Assembly: GCA_023055505.1 (NCBI GenBank)
Contig: JALIRH010000008.1
Coordinates: 5,519,775-5,583,774, forward strand
Direction of reading: 5' to 3'
DNA from: Callipepla californica brunnescens
Taxonomy: Eukaryota > Chordata > Aves > Galliformes > Odontophoridae
Length of the DNA stretch: 64,000 nucleotides
The position numbers were made by a program, and so were the translations under genes. The notes below the pieces were generated by a model. That model was not told the origin of the DNA. It ran no database searches and saw only the letters and a program-made list of their open reading frames with translations. Shown piece after piece: positions 27,576-38,800 of the stretch (position 1 is the first letter of the stretch; each line of letters begins with the position of its first letter).

Positions 27576-30500
27576 ATAAAACCAATAAAGCCACATCGTT
27601 AATTCAAAATATATGATCAGCTATGCTGATTTTGTGCATGTGAGGGAAATGTGCATAGAAGTGTAGTAAAAGCCTAGAGAGTGATAATACCAGAAGAGGA
27701 TATGAATGTTAGTGAGTCATTCTGCCAGCAGTGAACTACTGAAGCCTGGTTTCCTGGAGGTTTGTGCCTCATTTTTTATTTACTGCTATCAAAAAGGTGA
27801 AAAATAGAACTGCAGCTGTTCTTGTTGTTGGGCTTTTATAAGGTCTTGATGTGAATGTTTGCCATCTAGTGAGATGTGACCTCTTTGTCACCCTTTCACT
27901 ATTTCTGTAGTTTCTCTGTATTGTGCAGCTGCATAATTTCATGGGGTTTTTGGGAAACAACTCATCTTCTTAATACTTAGCTGAAATTAATGAGTGGTTT
28001 GGAAGTTTACAGGAGAAACAAATGCGTGTGTGTACACTCACGCATACTCAATGCAGTTGTGTGTGCTGTACTCATAAGGCTGCTAGAAGGATAGAACGTG
28101 CCGAGAACTCTGGTTGGAGGTAACAAAACAAAACTTTTGTAATTACTGATCCACACACAACTGTTGCCTTTTATTAATTACTGATCAAAGTGATCGAATG
28201 ACAGGGATCCCTGCGTTGTTCAGCATTTTTGATGTAATGGAAGGTGAACAAAAAGCAAACGTTGCTGGGAAAGGCAAAGTAAGAGTGAAAATATATGTAT
28301 GTATTTTAGAAACTTTTGATATCAAGTTCAGTGCAATAATTTTGTGTAACCATTGAAGTTGTAACATTGCTTTTTATTTCTTTGAAAACAAGGGGAGTTT
28401 TGTTTTTCATATGATTTGTAATACCATTTTGTTGATTAAGGCTTGTAATTGTTAAATCCCATGTAAATGTTGCTCAATAGGATACATTGTCATTAGGAAT
28501 TTCTAAATGATGGAAAGATTTCTTGGTTGTATTTCTATAACAAGAAACTGTCAAGAGCATTTTCAGGCAAATATAATTCTTTTAAAGGAAATTAATATTA
28601 ATTGGCGGTAACCTGTTGATTTCTACCAGAACTTTCAAAATAATTCAAACTTCAAAATGTATAGTGCTAATGATTAATCACAGTCTGAATGATATGTTAC
28701 ATAATGTTAGAATTTAATTAAAATGTCTATTTAAATGAAGCAACTCTTGGCAAAGTGAAACCTTGTAATGAGATTGTTTGGGAATCCAGCAGAAACACTC
28801 AGCATTGTACCTCCTGGCACTGGGAGAAGAGGTACTTTCCTTTTACTCTGAATTCAACTGCTATAGAATTTCATGAATGTTGGTCTATCTTTATGTGGTT
28901 TCATCATCTTATACCTATTCTATCAACTCACTGCCACCACCACTTGGGTCACTAAACTCAATATGCGTCTGTTCCTAAACCCATTCAAATGAAATGAAGG
29001 ATAAAAACTTACTGTTATTTTTCTGCATTGTCTGTTGTGGAGAAAACAGTATCTCAGTTTGCACTCTATTTAAAGCACCTCTACAAAGGAAACAAAAAGG
29101 AAGTGGTGCCAGTGTCCCAAGGGTGATTGTTCTACAATGTAAATAGAGAGCTTGAATAAGACAGACACCCTGTCTCCTTCTTGAGCGAGATACTTAACAT
29201 TGTGCATCTGTGAGTCCAGTAAATAATGTAAGCTTGACAGAATTCTTACAGGCATCAGCTAGGTCTGGGGTTAGCCTGGCTGGGATTAAAAAGTAAAGCG
29301 TCGTGGCTCCATTTTGTAATTAAAAATAACATTTCTTATAATTTAAAGAGAGTATTTGTTATGTCTAACAGTAGTTCCATGTGTCCGTGTCTGTGTCTTA
29401 CAGTGTAAAGACAGATGTCATTTAATTTTGTTTGTTACACCTGATCAACTCTTATCAAATATAGTAATTAGGGCACCTTTTTAGACTCATTCCAATTACT
29501 GTACATTTTTAGCATTAACTCATTTCTTTGGAATCAGCAATAGAATTCTTTCTCTGAAAATTGTTACCAAGCTCTTAAAAACATATGCTATTATTTTCAT
29601 ATCGATAGGTAGCTGTATGTGAAATCCAGAAGTGTAGGCAGGTTTCTTTATACTGTGTTTACAAATATCTCCCTGTATTTATGCAGCTGTCATTATTTTA
29701 TCTTTGGCAAATGTGGAAATAAGAAGACAAAATTAGAGTTGTATATAAGGCTGGAGCATCCAGCATACGAGCAGAATTTGGAACCTTCAGAAATACTTGC
29801 TGAGAACTAATTAGAACTTGTCCTGCTTCTATAACTGATTGACATCAGCCCTCCACATTTGGAAGGGAAAAAATGATAAACATTCAGACAAAGGCAGAGG
29901 TTGCTTTTTTCCTGCCCGGAGCTATTTCTGTTTTTCAAGAATGTAGGCTTGATGTCTGCAAATCACACATGCTGCGTTGTTTACAATTAAACAGTGGATC
30001 AATAAAATAATAAACACAAAGCTCTGAAGTTAGGATTTCTGTTGACACATTGTGCATCTGAGGATAACTTTTTTTTTTTTTATTGAGGCCACTGTTACAG
30101 AATACAACAAGTAATATTAAACATCCCACACTTGTAAGACTGAGATACACAGTATCATTTTAGATGAACATTTCAGCCTGAAGTTGTGTGGAAACTAGGA
30201 TAATATTTGTTTTCAGAGAGAGATGTGTTAACAACGGTGAGATTCAAACTGAATGATCAGTGCCCATGATTAAAGCTAAATAAACTGTTTCACTTCAGCC
30301 TTCTCTTGTGCTTTGTTCACAGATCATAAGCACTGTGAATCTTGCTTTAATGGTGATGCAGAGGCTTAGTCTTTTCCAGAGTCTGATTTTCAAGACAAAA
30401 TCCCTTCCTTCTTCTACAGCCCTAGTATTCAGGCTCACTGAGCATGAACTAAAGAGAGCGCATCCTTCATCCATCTTGAAATACCACACAGCCCTTTTGT

Positions 30501-32143
30501 GCCATTTGAGCGAGGGGCTGGAGTGAGCAAATGTCCAAGTAAATATTTAGTATGTTCTCCCTGTGCCTCATAAAGAGTAAAACAACTGCATAAAAACAGT
30601 CACAGGACTGATAGCAAGGGTTAAGTGTGGTTTTCATCTGCCTAAATGACAGCACGTATAGCTGAGTTCAGCTTCAGCCATTGTAATAGAGGGAAGCCTA
30701 TGCAGTGGTGGTAGTTGAGGGAATATCCTAAAGGCCATTATTTGCACCCAAAGAGTACCTGATTTCTACCTCCACACCTATCCCCCTAAAAATACAAACA
30801 CAGGAATCGTTCTCATTTTTTCATTCCCATGCATAATAGGAATTATGAGCTCTGTCATTTCTATAAGGTCACTGGCTAGCCTCTTCTAGATAAACAGTAT
30901 ATTCTAGCACAAAAAGAGAGAGGTCAGTTAACACTTGAATTAGAGGTCGCAGATTCAATGTTAATTTAGAATTTGGCAGTTGATTCAGATATGATTGGCA
31001 AGCAGATTGCCAAAAGGTGGCAAGTGTAAATTGGAAATAAATGGAAATAGATTATGTGACTGGGACACAACTCTGAATCCATAATGCGTGTCTTGAGGCT
31101 GACTTGCTCATAAAAGAGCATGTGCTTAATGTGTCATAAAAATATTTAAACCACATTGGTCTTTGTATAAATGTTTCATTTTTAAAGTTGGATTTGGAGT
31201 GGCTAAAAATGAGTACAAAATTGCATATCTTTGTATCATTATAAAGGTTAAAAAGAGAAAAAGAAAAAAAAAAGAAAAGATCACTGGAAACTGTTGTTCC
31301 TTTTCCCCTTTGAGATCTGTATTATCTAGCTGTTTTTTCTGTTGTTGTTGTTTTGTTTTTTTGGTTATGTTTTTTTCTGTGTCCAAATCAATTTTTTAGT
31401 CCTTGCTCTCTCATCTGTTTTGTTACATAGTATTCCTCTGAGATAAGCTGTGGATCTTTTCTGCCCAGTGAGTTGCTGATGAGAAGGCATTCATGTATTG
31501 GTTTGTGAACGTGGGTGGGTGACTGCAGTGTCCAAAAGGGACACTTGTCTGTGTTCCTTTAACTACTTCTGTCCAAAAGATGATAAAGATGATATATGTG
31601 TGTAAATAAAGCAAGATATATTTTGAATGTGCTTATGTTCTGCATCATTAGTTTTTCCACTGTTGGGAGCTAAACTGCAAGAATCTGAACATCTGCTACC
31701 ACCTGCTAGCTCAAGTGTCTGCAGGAGGCAGTGGCAGCAGTTAGAAAAGATCACCTCTAAAATATTCTCTTTTCTTTTTTTCCTGCTATTTTCTTTAAAC
31801 TAAGCTATTCTGCTTAACTTAGGTTAAATTTAGCCTGGTACCGTAGCTAAGGAATGGTCTAGAGTGTTAAGAAACCATTCTGTAGTGACAGAAGAAGAGA
31901 AAAGGACATGACCAGAGCTGTTCTCACCCCATCACTCTCCACAAATGTGTGGCCACCATCCCTTACAGATACGTGATAATCTGCTACTTGAGTCAGTATT
32001 ACTCCACCCGTAACAGCTCGTGAAATACGAATCAGTGCTAACATCTCCAGTGGTACTATGATGCATTAGATTACAATTGTTTTGCTTTATATTTATATTA
32101 CAGTATTTTAATATTTGCATTATATTTATCCTATTCCCCATAG

Positions 32144-32339
32144 GTGAGATATGTGCTTTTAAAATCCACGGACAAGAAATGCCCTTTGAAGCTGTTGTGC
32201 TAAACAAGACATCTGGAGAAGGTCGTCTTCGAGCAAAAAGCCCTATTGATTGTGAGCTGCAGAAAGAATACACGTTCATCATTCAAGCCTACGACTGTGG
32301 ATCGGGACCAAGTGGAATAAACTGGAAGAAATCTCACAA
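32144..32339 (+). CDS. CLSTN2: Calsyntenin-2 exon: C-terminal part of cadherin repeat 1
   Basis: This 196-nt internal exon is entered in phase 1 and left in phase 2. The acceptor is a T-rich tract ending CCCATAG before 32144. The donor is CACAA|GTAGGT, with the last codon AA|G completed by the next exon. It encodes about 65 residues beginning GEICAFKIHGQE and ending NWKKSHK, and includes LNKTSGEG (an N-glycosylation sequon), DCELQKEY and the YDCG strand. These are hallmarks of calsyntenin cadherin repeat 1. In the family the extracellular cadherin repeats take part in adhesion-like and synaptogenic interactions at postsynaptic membranes. The wording favours CLSTN2 over CLSTN1 (which has GFKIHGQNVPF at this place, from memory) and CLSTN3. 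If the intron were retained, translation would stop at once: AAG is followed by TAG. An antisense CR1 begins about 80 bp downstream. Confidence 0.95.
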
Positions 32340-32418
32340 GTAGGTGAAAATGAGATTTATTTATTGCTTTGTCTTGCTTTTACACTGTGGTACAAATGAT
32401 ATTGAAGGGACCCTTTTT

Positions 32419-33468
32419 ATAGAGTCATAGAATGATTTGGGTCCTTTAAGATCATCCAGTTCCAAACCCCCTGCTGTAGGTAGACACCTCCCTCTAGACC
32501 AGGTTGCTCACAGCCCCATCCAGCCTGGTCTTGAATAATTCTAGGGAAGGGGCATTCACAACCTCCCTGGACATCCTGCTCCAGTGTGTCACTACCCTCA
32601 CAGTAAATCTAAATTGTCTAATCTAAATCTACCCTTTTATAGTTTACAACCATTTCCCCTTGTTCTGTCACTACTTGCCATTATGGAAAGTTCCTCCCCA
32701 GCTTTCCTGTAGGCCCCTTCAAGTACTGGAAGGCTACTATAAGGTTCCCTGAAGCCTTCTCCAGGCTGAAGAGCCCCAGCTCTCCCATCCTGTCCCCAAA
32801 GGGGAGGTGCTTCAGTGTTCCGGTCATCTTCATGGCCCTCCTTTGGGACCCCCTCCATCAACTCCATGTCTTTCTTGTGTTGGAGGCTCCAAAACTGGAT
32901 GCAGTATTCTAGGTGGGGTCTCACAAGAACAGAATAGAGGGTCAGAATTATCTCCCTTGCCCTGCTTACCACACTTGTCTTGCTGCAGCCCAGGATATGG
33001 TTGGCCTTTGGGGCTGCAAGCACACATTGCCAACTCATGTTAAATTTTTCATCAACTGACACTCCCAAATCCGTCTTCTCAGAGCTTCTCTCAAGCCATT
33101 CTCCACCCAGCCTGTATCTGTGCTTGGGATTGCCCCAACCCATGTGCAGGACCTTGCACTTGGCCTTGCTGGACTTGATGAGGTTGGCATGGGCCCAGCT
33201 CTCAAGCCTGTCCAGGTCCCTCTGGATAGCATCCCTTCCCTCTATCCAGTCAGCTGCACCACTCAGCTTGGTGTTGTCTGCAAACTTACTGAGGTTGCAC
33301 TTGATCCCACTGACCATGTCTTGTACAAAGTTGTTAAATAACATCTTTCCCAACACCAATCCCTGAGGATCACCACTTGTCGTTAGTCTCCACTTGGACA
33401 CTGAGCTGCTGACCACGACTTTCAAAGTGCAACCATCCAACTAATTCCTTATCCAGTGAGTGGTTCAT
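32419..33468 (-). mobile_element. CR1 LINE, 5'-truncated, antisense in CLSTN2 intron
   Basis: Read on the minus strand, this is the 3' part of a CR1 non-LTR retrotransposon. On the plus strand it begins with the typical inverted 3' end (TCATAGAATGATTTGGGTCC...). It then runs through the known CR1 reverse-transcriptase region and ends near CCAACTAATTCCTTATCCA. A frame at 33440-32637 is still open for 267 codons. It contains the RT motif-C neighbourhood (LSKFADNTKLSGA), the GWGNPKHRYRLG segment and [20 protein letters not shown], then diverges in frame. The family normally has F/YADD at the catalytic site, so the second Asp here is Asn. The copy is 5'-truncated, so it is dead. Among CR1 copies in this window it is the longest and best preserved. 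Confidence 0.95.
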
Positions 33469-33576
33469 ACATTGAATATATATATGTTTATACTGCAGTC
33501 GGGTAGAAAGCAGATGATTAGTTGTCTCAATAGTTTGTTCACTTTTAATTCCTATTTCCTTCTAGAGGTGGTGGTG

Positions 33577-33622
33577 GTTTTTGTTTGTTTGTTTGTTTTG
33601 TTGTTGTTGTTGTTGTTGTTTT
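33577..33622. repeat. (GTTT)n/(GTT)n simple repeat
   Basis: GTTT units pass into seven or so GTT units, followed by a T-run. It lies about 110 bp past the 5' end of the antisense CR1. Confidence 0.9.
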
Positions 33623-35237
33623 TGCCTCCAGCACTTTGACTTGCTCTGCACTACTTCCAGCTGAAGCTTTTAACAAGATCACAATTTAAGTAGTGAAGTG
33701 TATCTCAGTTTTGTTTAACTTTTCCATTCCATTTATTCAATTTTTCAGTATGTGCATATATATAAGCTATTGCAGTGTTGGCTTTGCACAGTGGATTTCT
33801 GTCCTCATCTTTTGGACAGCAAGTCCTAGAGGGATTCACATCCTCTGGTTGAGAGAGGGATATGCAAGGTCAATAGGTGATACTTTTTACTGTAGAGCCA
33901 ATTTCCTGCTTAACTTTTAAGAAAAGGCAGTACCCTTTTCCTCCCAACTCATGAAGCCAAGCTGTGGACCATTTGTCATTAATTCGCATATGGAAGTGTA
34001 ACTACTGTACAAACTGTTAATTTTGCTAAGAACCACTTAATAGTTCTTCCTTTTATTCATTCAGGACACATGATAATTAAAATTTTCATTAGCTCTGTAA
34101 TGCATTCCAAACTCTTTTAGGATGTTTAAAAAGAGTACACATGTAGAAAGAAGTCTGCAATGTCAAATAATCACCAAGCCACAGAAACAATTTTTCCTCA
34201 GTAGTATTAATTTTTATAGTGTTTTCACTCATGTTAGTAGCAAGCTACAAAGAGTTAGACTAGGAATATTTTGGTCTAATCACGACCATTATATGTGGCC
34301 CACTTAGACCAGCCTTTGTTACACTTTCTTTGGTTTGTATAGTGAACTACACTCTAAGTTAGGCTGTTGTAGTCCAGGCATCTGTTCCTGGCTCTGCCAT
34401 TGGTCTGGAACATCCCTTTTCTGTTTGCTTGTTAACTAACTTATCCAACCAGATGTAAAGTTGTTTGGTTTTTTTTGTTTCAGACTCTTAGAGTTAGCAC
34501 GTTAAATACAAAGACCTCTTATTTTTGACCCTTAGAGGCTTACCATAATGCACATATTGATAATGTGGTGCAATCATTACCTTGCTAAGAGATGCCAGCA
34601 GCAAGGATCCAGTTCTTAGATTTGCAAGTCAACTAGTAGTATTTTGAGGTTTAATGGGGAATCTCAGACCTACACCTGCGTACAGCTTTTGCTGCATCAT
34701 TTTTCTCTTGAAATGCTACTAACCCTTTCAGTTTTAAATATTGATACAGTTCTTTCCTTTAGAAGGCAAGTTATAAATTTTGTAGCTAATTAAGTCATCA
34801 TATAATCAGCAGAGGGTGAAACACTTTATATTGAAGAGTGCCATAAATTGACAATTTGCAGGTAATAAGTATTTAACATTCCTTTTTTATTTTATTTTAT
34901 TTTTTTCATTTACTGACCCATTTTACACTTGTGTAATATCACTGACTTTCTGCTGGGATCCGCGTTAAGAGGCAGCACAATTTTAACAGGGAGCACGTTG
35001 AATTCCTTTCCCTGATACCTCTGGCACACTGCTTTTACCTAAAGAAACTTAAGGTGTTAAGCTTGGCAAACTAAGTACAGAAATTCAGTAATATCTCATT
35101 TTAGCAGATGTTGACGTGTTTTTCTAGATATTTTTTTCAGTCCTGTTCCATTAAGAAAGCAAACTGCTGATAACATGATCTTACTTGAAGTCATTTTAAA
35201 CCATTTTCTCTTTGATTTCTTTTCTTACCAATTTTAG

Positions 35238-35446
35238 GGCAGTTGTCCATATCCAAGTAAAGGATGTTAATGAGTTTTCACCAGCTTTCAAGGAGAGTAT
35301 GTATAAGGCCACCGTGACAGAGGGAAAGATCTATGACAGCATACTGCAGGTAGAAGCCATAGATGAGGACTGTTCCCCACAGTACAGCCAGATCTGCAAT
35401 TATGAAATTGTCACAACAGATGTTCCTTTTGCTATTGACAGAAATG
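35238..35446 (+). CDS. CLSTN2: Calsyntenin-2 exon: start of cadherin repeat 2
   Basis: This 209-nt exon is entered in phase 2 and left in phase 1. The acceptor is TTTTAG|GGCAGTT, and the donor AATG|GTGAGT is near-consensus. The product is about 70 residues: AVVHIQVKDVNEFSPAFKE, TVTEGKIYDSILQVEAIDED, CSPQYSQICNYEI and VPFAIDRNG. DVNEFSP is the calsyntenin form of the cadherin DxNDNxP linker, whose acidic residues bind Ca2+ between repeats. AIDED is the next acidic Ca2+-site strand. Two cysteines (CSPQYSQIC) are characteristic of this second repeat in the family. The split lysine codon (AA|G) joins this exon cleanly to the preceding one. AIDEDCSPQYSQICNYEIV points to CLSTN2 rather than CLSTN1, which from memory has AVDADCSPQFSQICSYEII. 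Confidence 0.96.
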
Positions 35447-38400
35447 GTGAGTATGGAGGAGGATCTAACTGTAATTTTTGGATAGTGGTAATTTTTGCGG
35501 ACAGTGTAATTGTCAGTTGATACCAGCTGATGATCCAGCCCTTTGAGTTTTAACTCAAGGTATTAATCCTGTTCTTATCTCTGAGAAGGAAGAAACTGTA
35601 ACATTGGAAGATTGCATGCTATTTACATTTGATGTGGTCAGAAAGTGCCACAATAATATGTATCATGGAAGTGAATGAATGGTTTTATAGATGTGCAGTA
35701 TCTTTCTCTGCCAGTCAGACTGTTCTCTTAGTTGTCTCCAATCTAGTTTCCCATGCAAGAGACTGTATTTCATAATGCAGCATGTGGCCCTGCTTAATTT
35801 ATTTGCAGGTTTATAGCTAGTCCCAGTCTTCTAAACTCTCAGGAACAGGGTCTAAATGCAGAATGAAGACTGTACTAAGTATGTTTAGTAGTCCACAGTT
35901 CCATCGTTTGTGGTGCTTCCTGAAGTTGGCCTCCAATTCTGCAGTATAGAATAAAATATGCTTTGGAAAAGTAGTAACATTTTTGGTGGGTTCATATTTT
36001 ACTTGGTTTTCTAAGGTAATACTAAATTTTTAATCTCAAAAACGAGTAAACCGTATTAAGTTTTACATATGGGCACTTGCTGACATTGGCTTCTCTACCT
36101 GTCAGCTTCTCGCTTCTTCCAGTCGAATTCTTACCAGGAAAAAGCACAGACTTTGTGCCTGAGTTTGGGAGAAGTGCCTGGGCTGCGTTAAAAATATACT
36201 AAGGATTCTCCCCTCACATTCTCTGCTAGCTTTAGACAGTACAAAATAGTAACTGTATTTAAAGTGCTTCAGCAGTGCCATATTGGCATCACTTTGTAAA
36301 TAGGAGTGCAGTTTTCTTTGTACCTGGGGCTCAGACCCATGATGGACCCATGGGAAGTTCTGCTACGTGTGCAGCATACTGAAGTGTTGAAGGAAAAGTC
36401 CTTCATGTTACTGTCCTTACTTATCAGTATTCCCACACGCACCACTGTGAAGAAATTGAGGATATAAATTCCTGTGCTTACAGAACATGTTTCCCAAAAC
36501 AAACACCCTATTTGTATACCAGCAGTGTTCTGATTTATATTTTCCAATAGAATCATTTAATTCATGTTGTATGTGGAGATTGAATACTTTTTGGAAATGG
36601 AATCTGATTTTTTGCCAGTTTGGAAATCGGAAACAGGCATGGAGCTGTGTTTTCTCTAAGCAGTTGTTTTCATGTTGGGATGTTTTATAGGAAAACAAAC
36701 AAACAAAAAAAACTTTCCCTAATTCAAAAATGATCCATCGTTATTTGCACAGCTCTAGCATAGTGTGCAGCTGAGCATCAAAAGATAATATAACCTGTTA
36801 GCATCAATGCAGTGTAAATGGTGTTGGTGGAAAAAGACCACTTGTTATAATACTGTCATTTGGAGGCCAGCATTCTGTATACTATATAGAAGATGTAATC
36901 ATGAGTGTGTCTGTTCAGGTAAATGTTTAGTTCTTTAGGTGACTTCATGAACAGGCTTGTGGCGTATGATGGCTAAATAACAGACACAAATGAGCATTGT
37001 ATGGAGCAGACGTTCCAATTGCTTATGCCTTTTCAGGTCTTATCGCACAGTGCAGCCGGCTCTTGGGTGATCATGGCTCCTTTTATGTCAGAGGCACGAT
37101 CAGAAGCGCATTAAATGTCAAGTGTCTTTGGTTACATATTTGTCCCCATGTGCTTGTGACCCGCTTTCCAGCAAAGACAGCAAGAAATTGACTTAAAAAT
37201 GACTTTAAAGAACAAAAATAATTGGTGTTAGGTTATAATACATGCGGCTTCTCGGTCATGAATTCAGTTAATAACTTTTTGATCTATTTGTTCACTAAAG
37301 GAATACTGCTGCCACAATCAACAGTAATTGCAGTCTAATTTGCAGTTTTTTGAGATAATGGTAATTGCTTAAGCCCACTGGGACAAGAGACAGATAATAG
37401 ATGGTTGCACTTTTATTTTGTGACAGAAATATGTTGCTTAGTTCCAACAGATTTCACTGCTCAGATTCTCTCTCTTTGCCAGCAGATATAAGCTTTCTCT
37501 GATGCAAATTCTTTGGCATTGTTCCCATTTTTGTTACCTGTGGGATATATTAAAATAGAGGTATGAGATGTTTGGGTCTGTGTCTGTTAATGCTGTGCTA
37601 ATTAGGATTTTGTTTATGGTTTTTTGCCCATTGTGAAAAAACAAATCTAGGGTCTCCATTCTAGTGAAAGTCATGTCATTGTGTCTTGTGGTTTTTTTTC
37701 CACTTTTCAGAAATTCAGGTGTAGTATTTCAGTTCCCAGTATGAGTATTCAATCAAATGCTTTAAATCAAACTTAAAAACTGCAGAAGGCTCCAAAACTA
37801 AAGGGTTTGTAATGAAAAACATGCAATTATCAGTTCATATGTTGAGGTGGTATTTTTGACCACCAACCTGTGACAATAATCATTAACAGACTTGAGAAAG
37901 ATGAACATGCTTTGCCACCAGCTTTTACCTTTTGGCAAATCGCTCCCTTTTTAGGCAAAATTTATTTCTTGTATCTAAATCAGTTCAGGGAATGTTTTGT
38001 TATCTTGAAAAATTATATTACACATTGCAGAATATTTACAGAAAGGGAGAACCCTTCAGACTGCAGCTGTGCAGTGTACTTCACATCACCAAATCGTGTG
38101 AGGCGCAGACTGATAAACACCCAGCACTAGCGCAGGAAGCAGCATTCAGTGTAGACCACAGTGTGTTGTACACCTAAAGAAATGTAAAATAAAGCTCCCA
38201 TTTACATTTGTCAACTTTCACTATGTGCATTTAATTTCTTTCTAATGAAAACTATTTCAAGTCTACTATTCCTAAAATTGATCTTTTTGTTTATGGAGCC
38301 TAATTTAAAAGATAATGAACTCTTAGCTGAAAAATGCAGTCAAATACAACCATATAATGGCAAAGAAAAAATCTGTGCTTTGCCGTGCAAAGAACTAGCA

Positions 38401-38492
38401 AACAAGTTATAAAATATTTAGGACACTTGCATGCAGTTGAATCTAGTTGTCTTATCAGAGAAACGCAATCATCATATCAATATTGCTCAGGC

Positions 38493-38510
38493 TTTTTTTT
38501 TTTTTTTTTT
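38493..38510. repeat. Homopolymer T, 18 nt
   Basis: An 18-T run, about 130 bp upstream of the MIR-like segment. It is a simple repeat. Confidence 0.9.
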
Positions 38511-38639
38511 CTCCAAGTAATAGAATAATTAAATCATAATGCCTGGTTCTATTTATAATTTCAGCACAGCAGTTTTCTTATGCATTTTTTGGCCTTGACA
38601 AGGAACACATTCAGATGGTTCAAGAATACAGATTTAGGC

Positions 38640-38800
38640 ACTGATTCTGTTATGACTCTGACCTGCTCTCTGACCTTGGAGATGTTCCGTATCTGTTACC
38701 CACTTTCCTTCTCTGTAAAATGGATATAATGATACTTGCACAATCCCTGGGAAGCACTTAGAAGTACATGTTCAGATTGCTCAGTGTGAAGATGGGTTAC
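38640..38800 (+). mobile_element. Probable ancient MIR-like SINE remnant
   Basis: The segment has TCTCTGACCTTGG, then TTTCCTTCTCTGTAAAATGG and ATATAATGATAC, then a short GGGAAGCACTTAGAAGTACATG stretch. This is the order and approximate spacing of the core and 3' half of MIR elements, with the hallmark 'CTGACCTTGG ... TCTGTAAAATGG.ATAAT'. MIR-type SINEs are ancient and leave scattered relics in birds. The tRNA-derived 5' part is not convincingly visible. Confidence 0.65.

Larger units (their letters stand above)
1..32143 (+). other. Intron of CLSTN2 (5' part of window), no supported exon
   Basis: This 32 kb stretch ends at the AG acceptor of the first recognised exon, so it is intronic, or 5' flank plus intron. 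I looked for the family's preceding exon, which codes for the start of cadherin 1 just before the GEICAFKIHG segment, and did not see it. Open frames here are short, lack family resemblance and have no splice context. The region holds CR1 remnants near 2.0, 5.1, 24.3 and 27.4 kb, simple repeats, and AT-rich unique sequence. It is consistent with the very long 5' introns known for CLSTN2 in vertebrates. A small diverged exon could have been missed by eye. Confidence 0.75.
32340..35237 (+). other. CLSTN2: Intron between cadherin-1 and cadherin-2 exons (2898 bp)
   Basis: The intron has GT-AG ends. Its first third is filled by an antisense CR1 of about 1 kb. A GTTT/GTT simple repeat follows near 33.58 kb, and the rest is AT-rich unique sequence. 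The 3' end has a good pyrimidine-rich tract before TTTTAG. No exon was seen inside. Confidence 0.9.

Noticed and set aside
32980..33366. Open frame of 128 codons on the plus strand
   Set aside because: It is the antisense shadow of the CR1 reverse-transcriptase frame on the minus strand.
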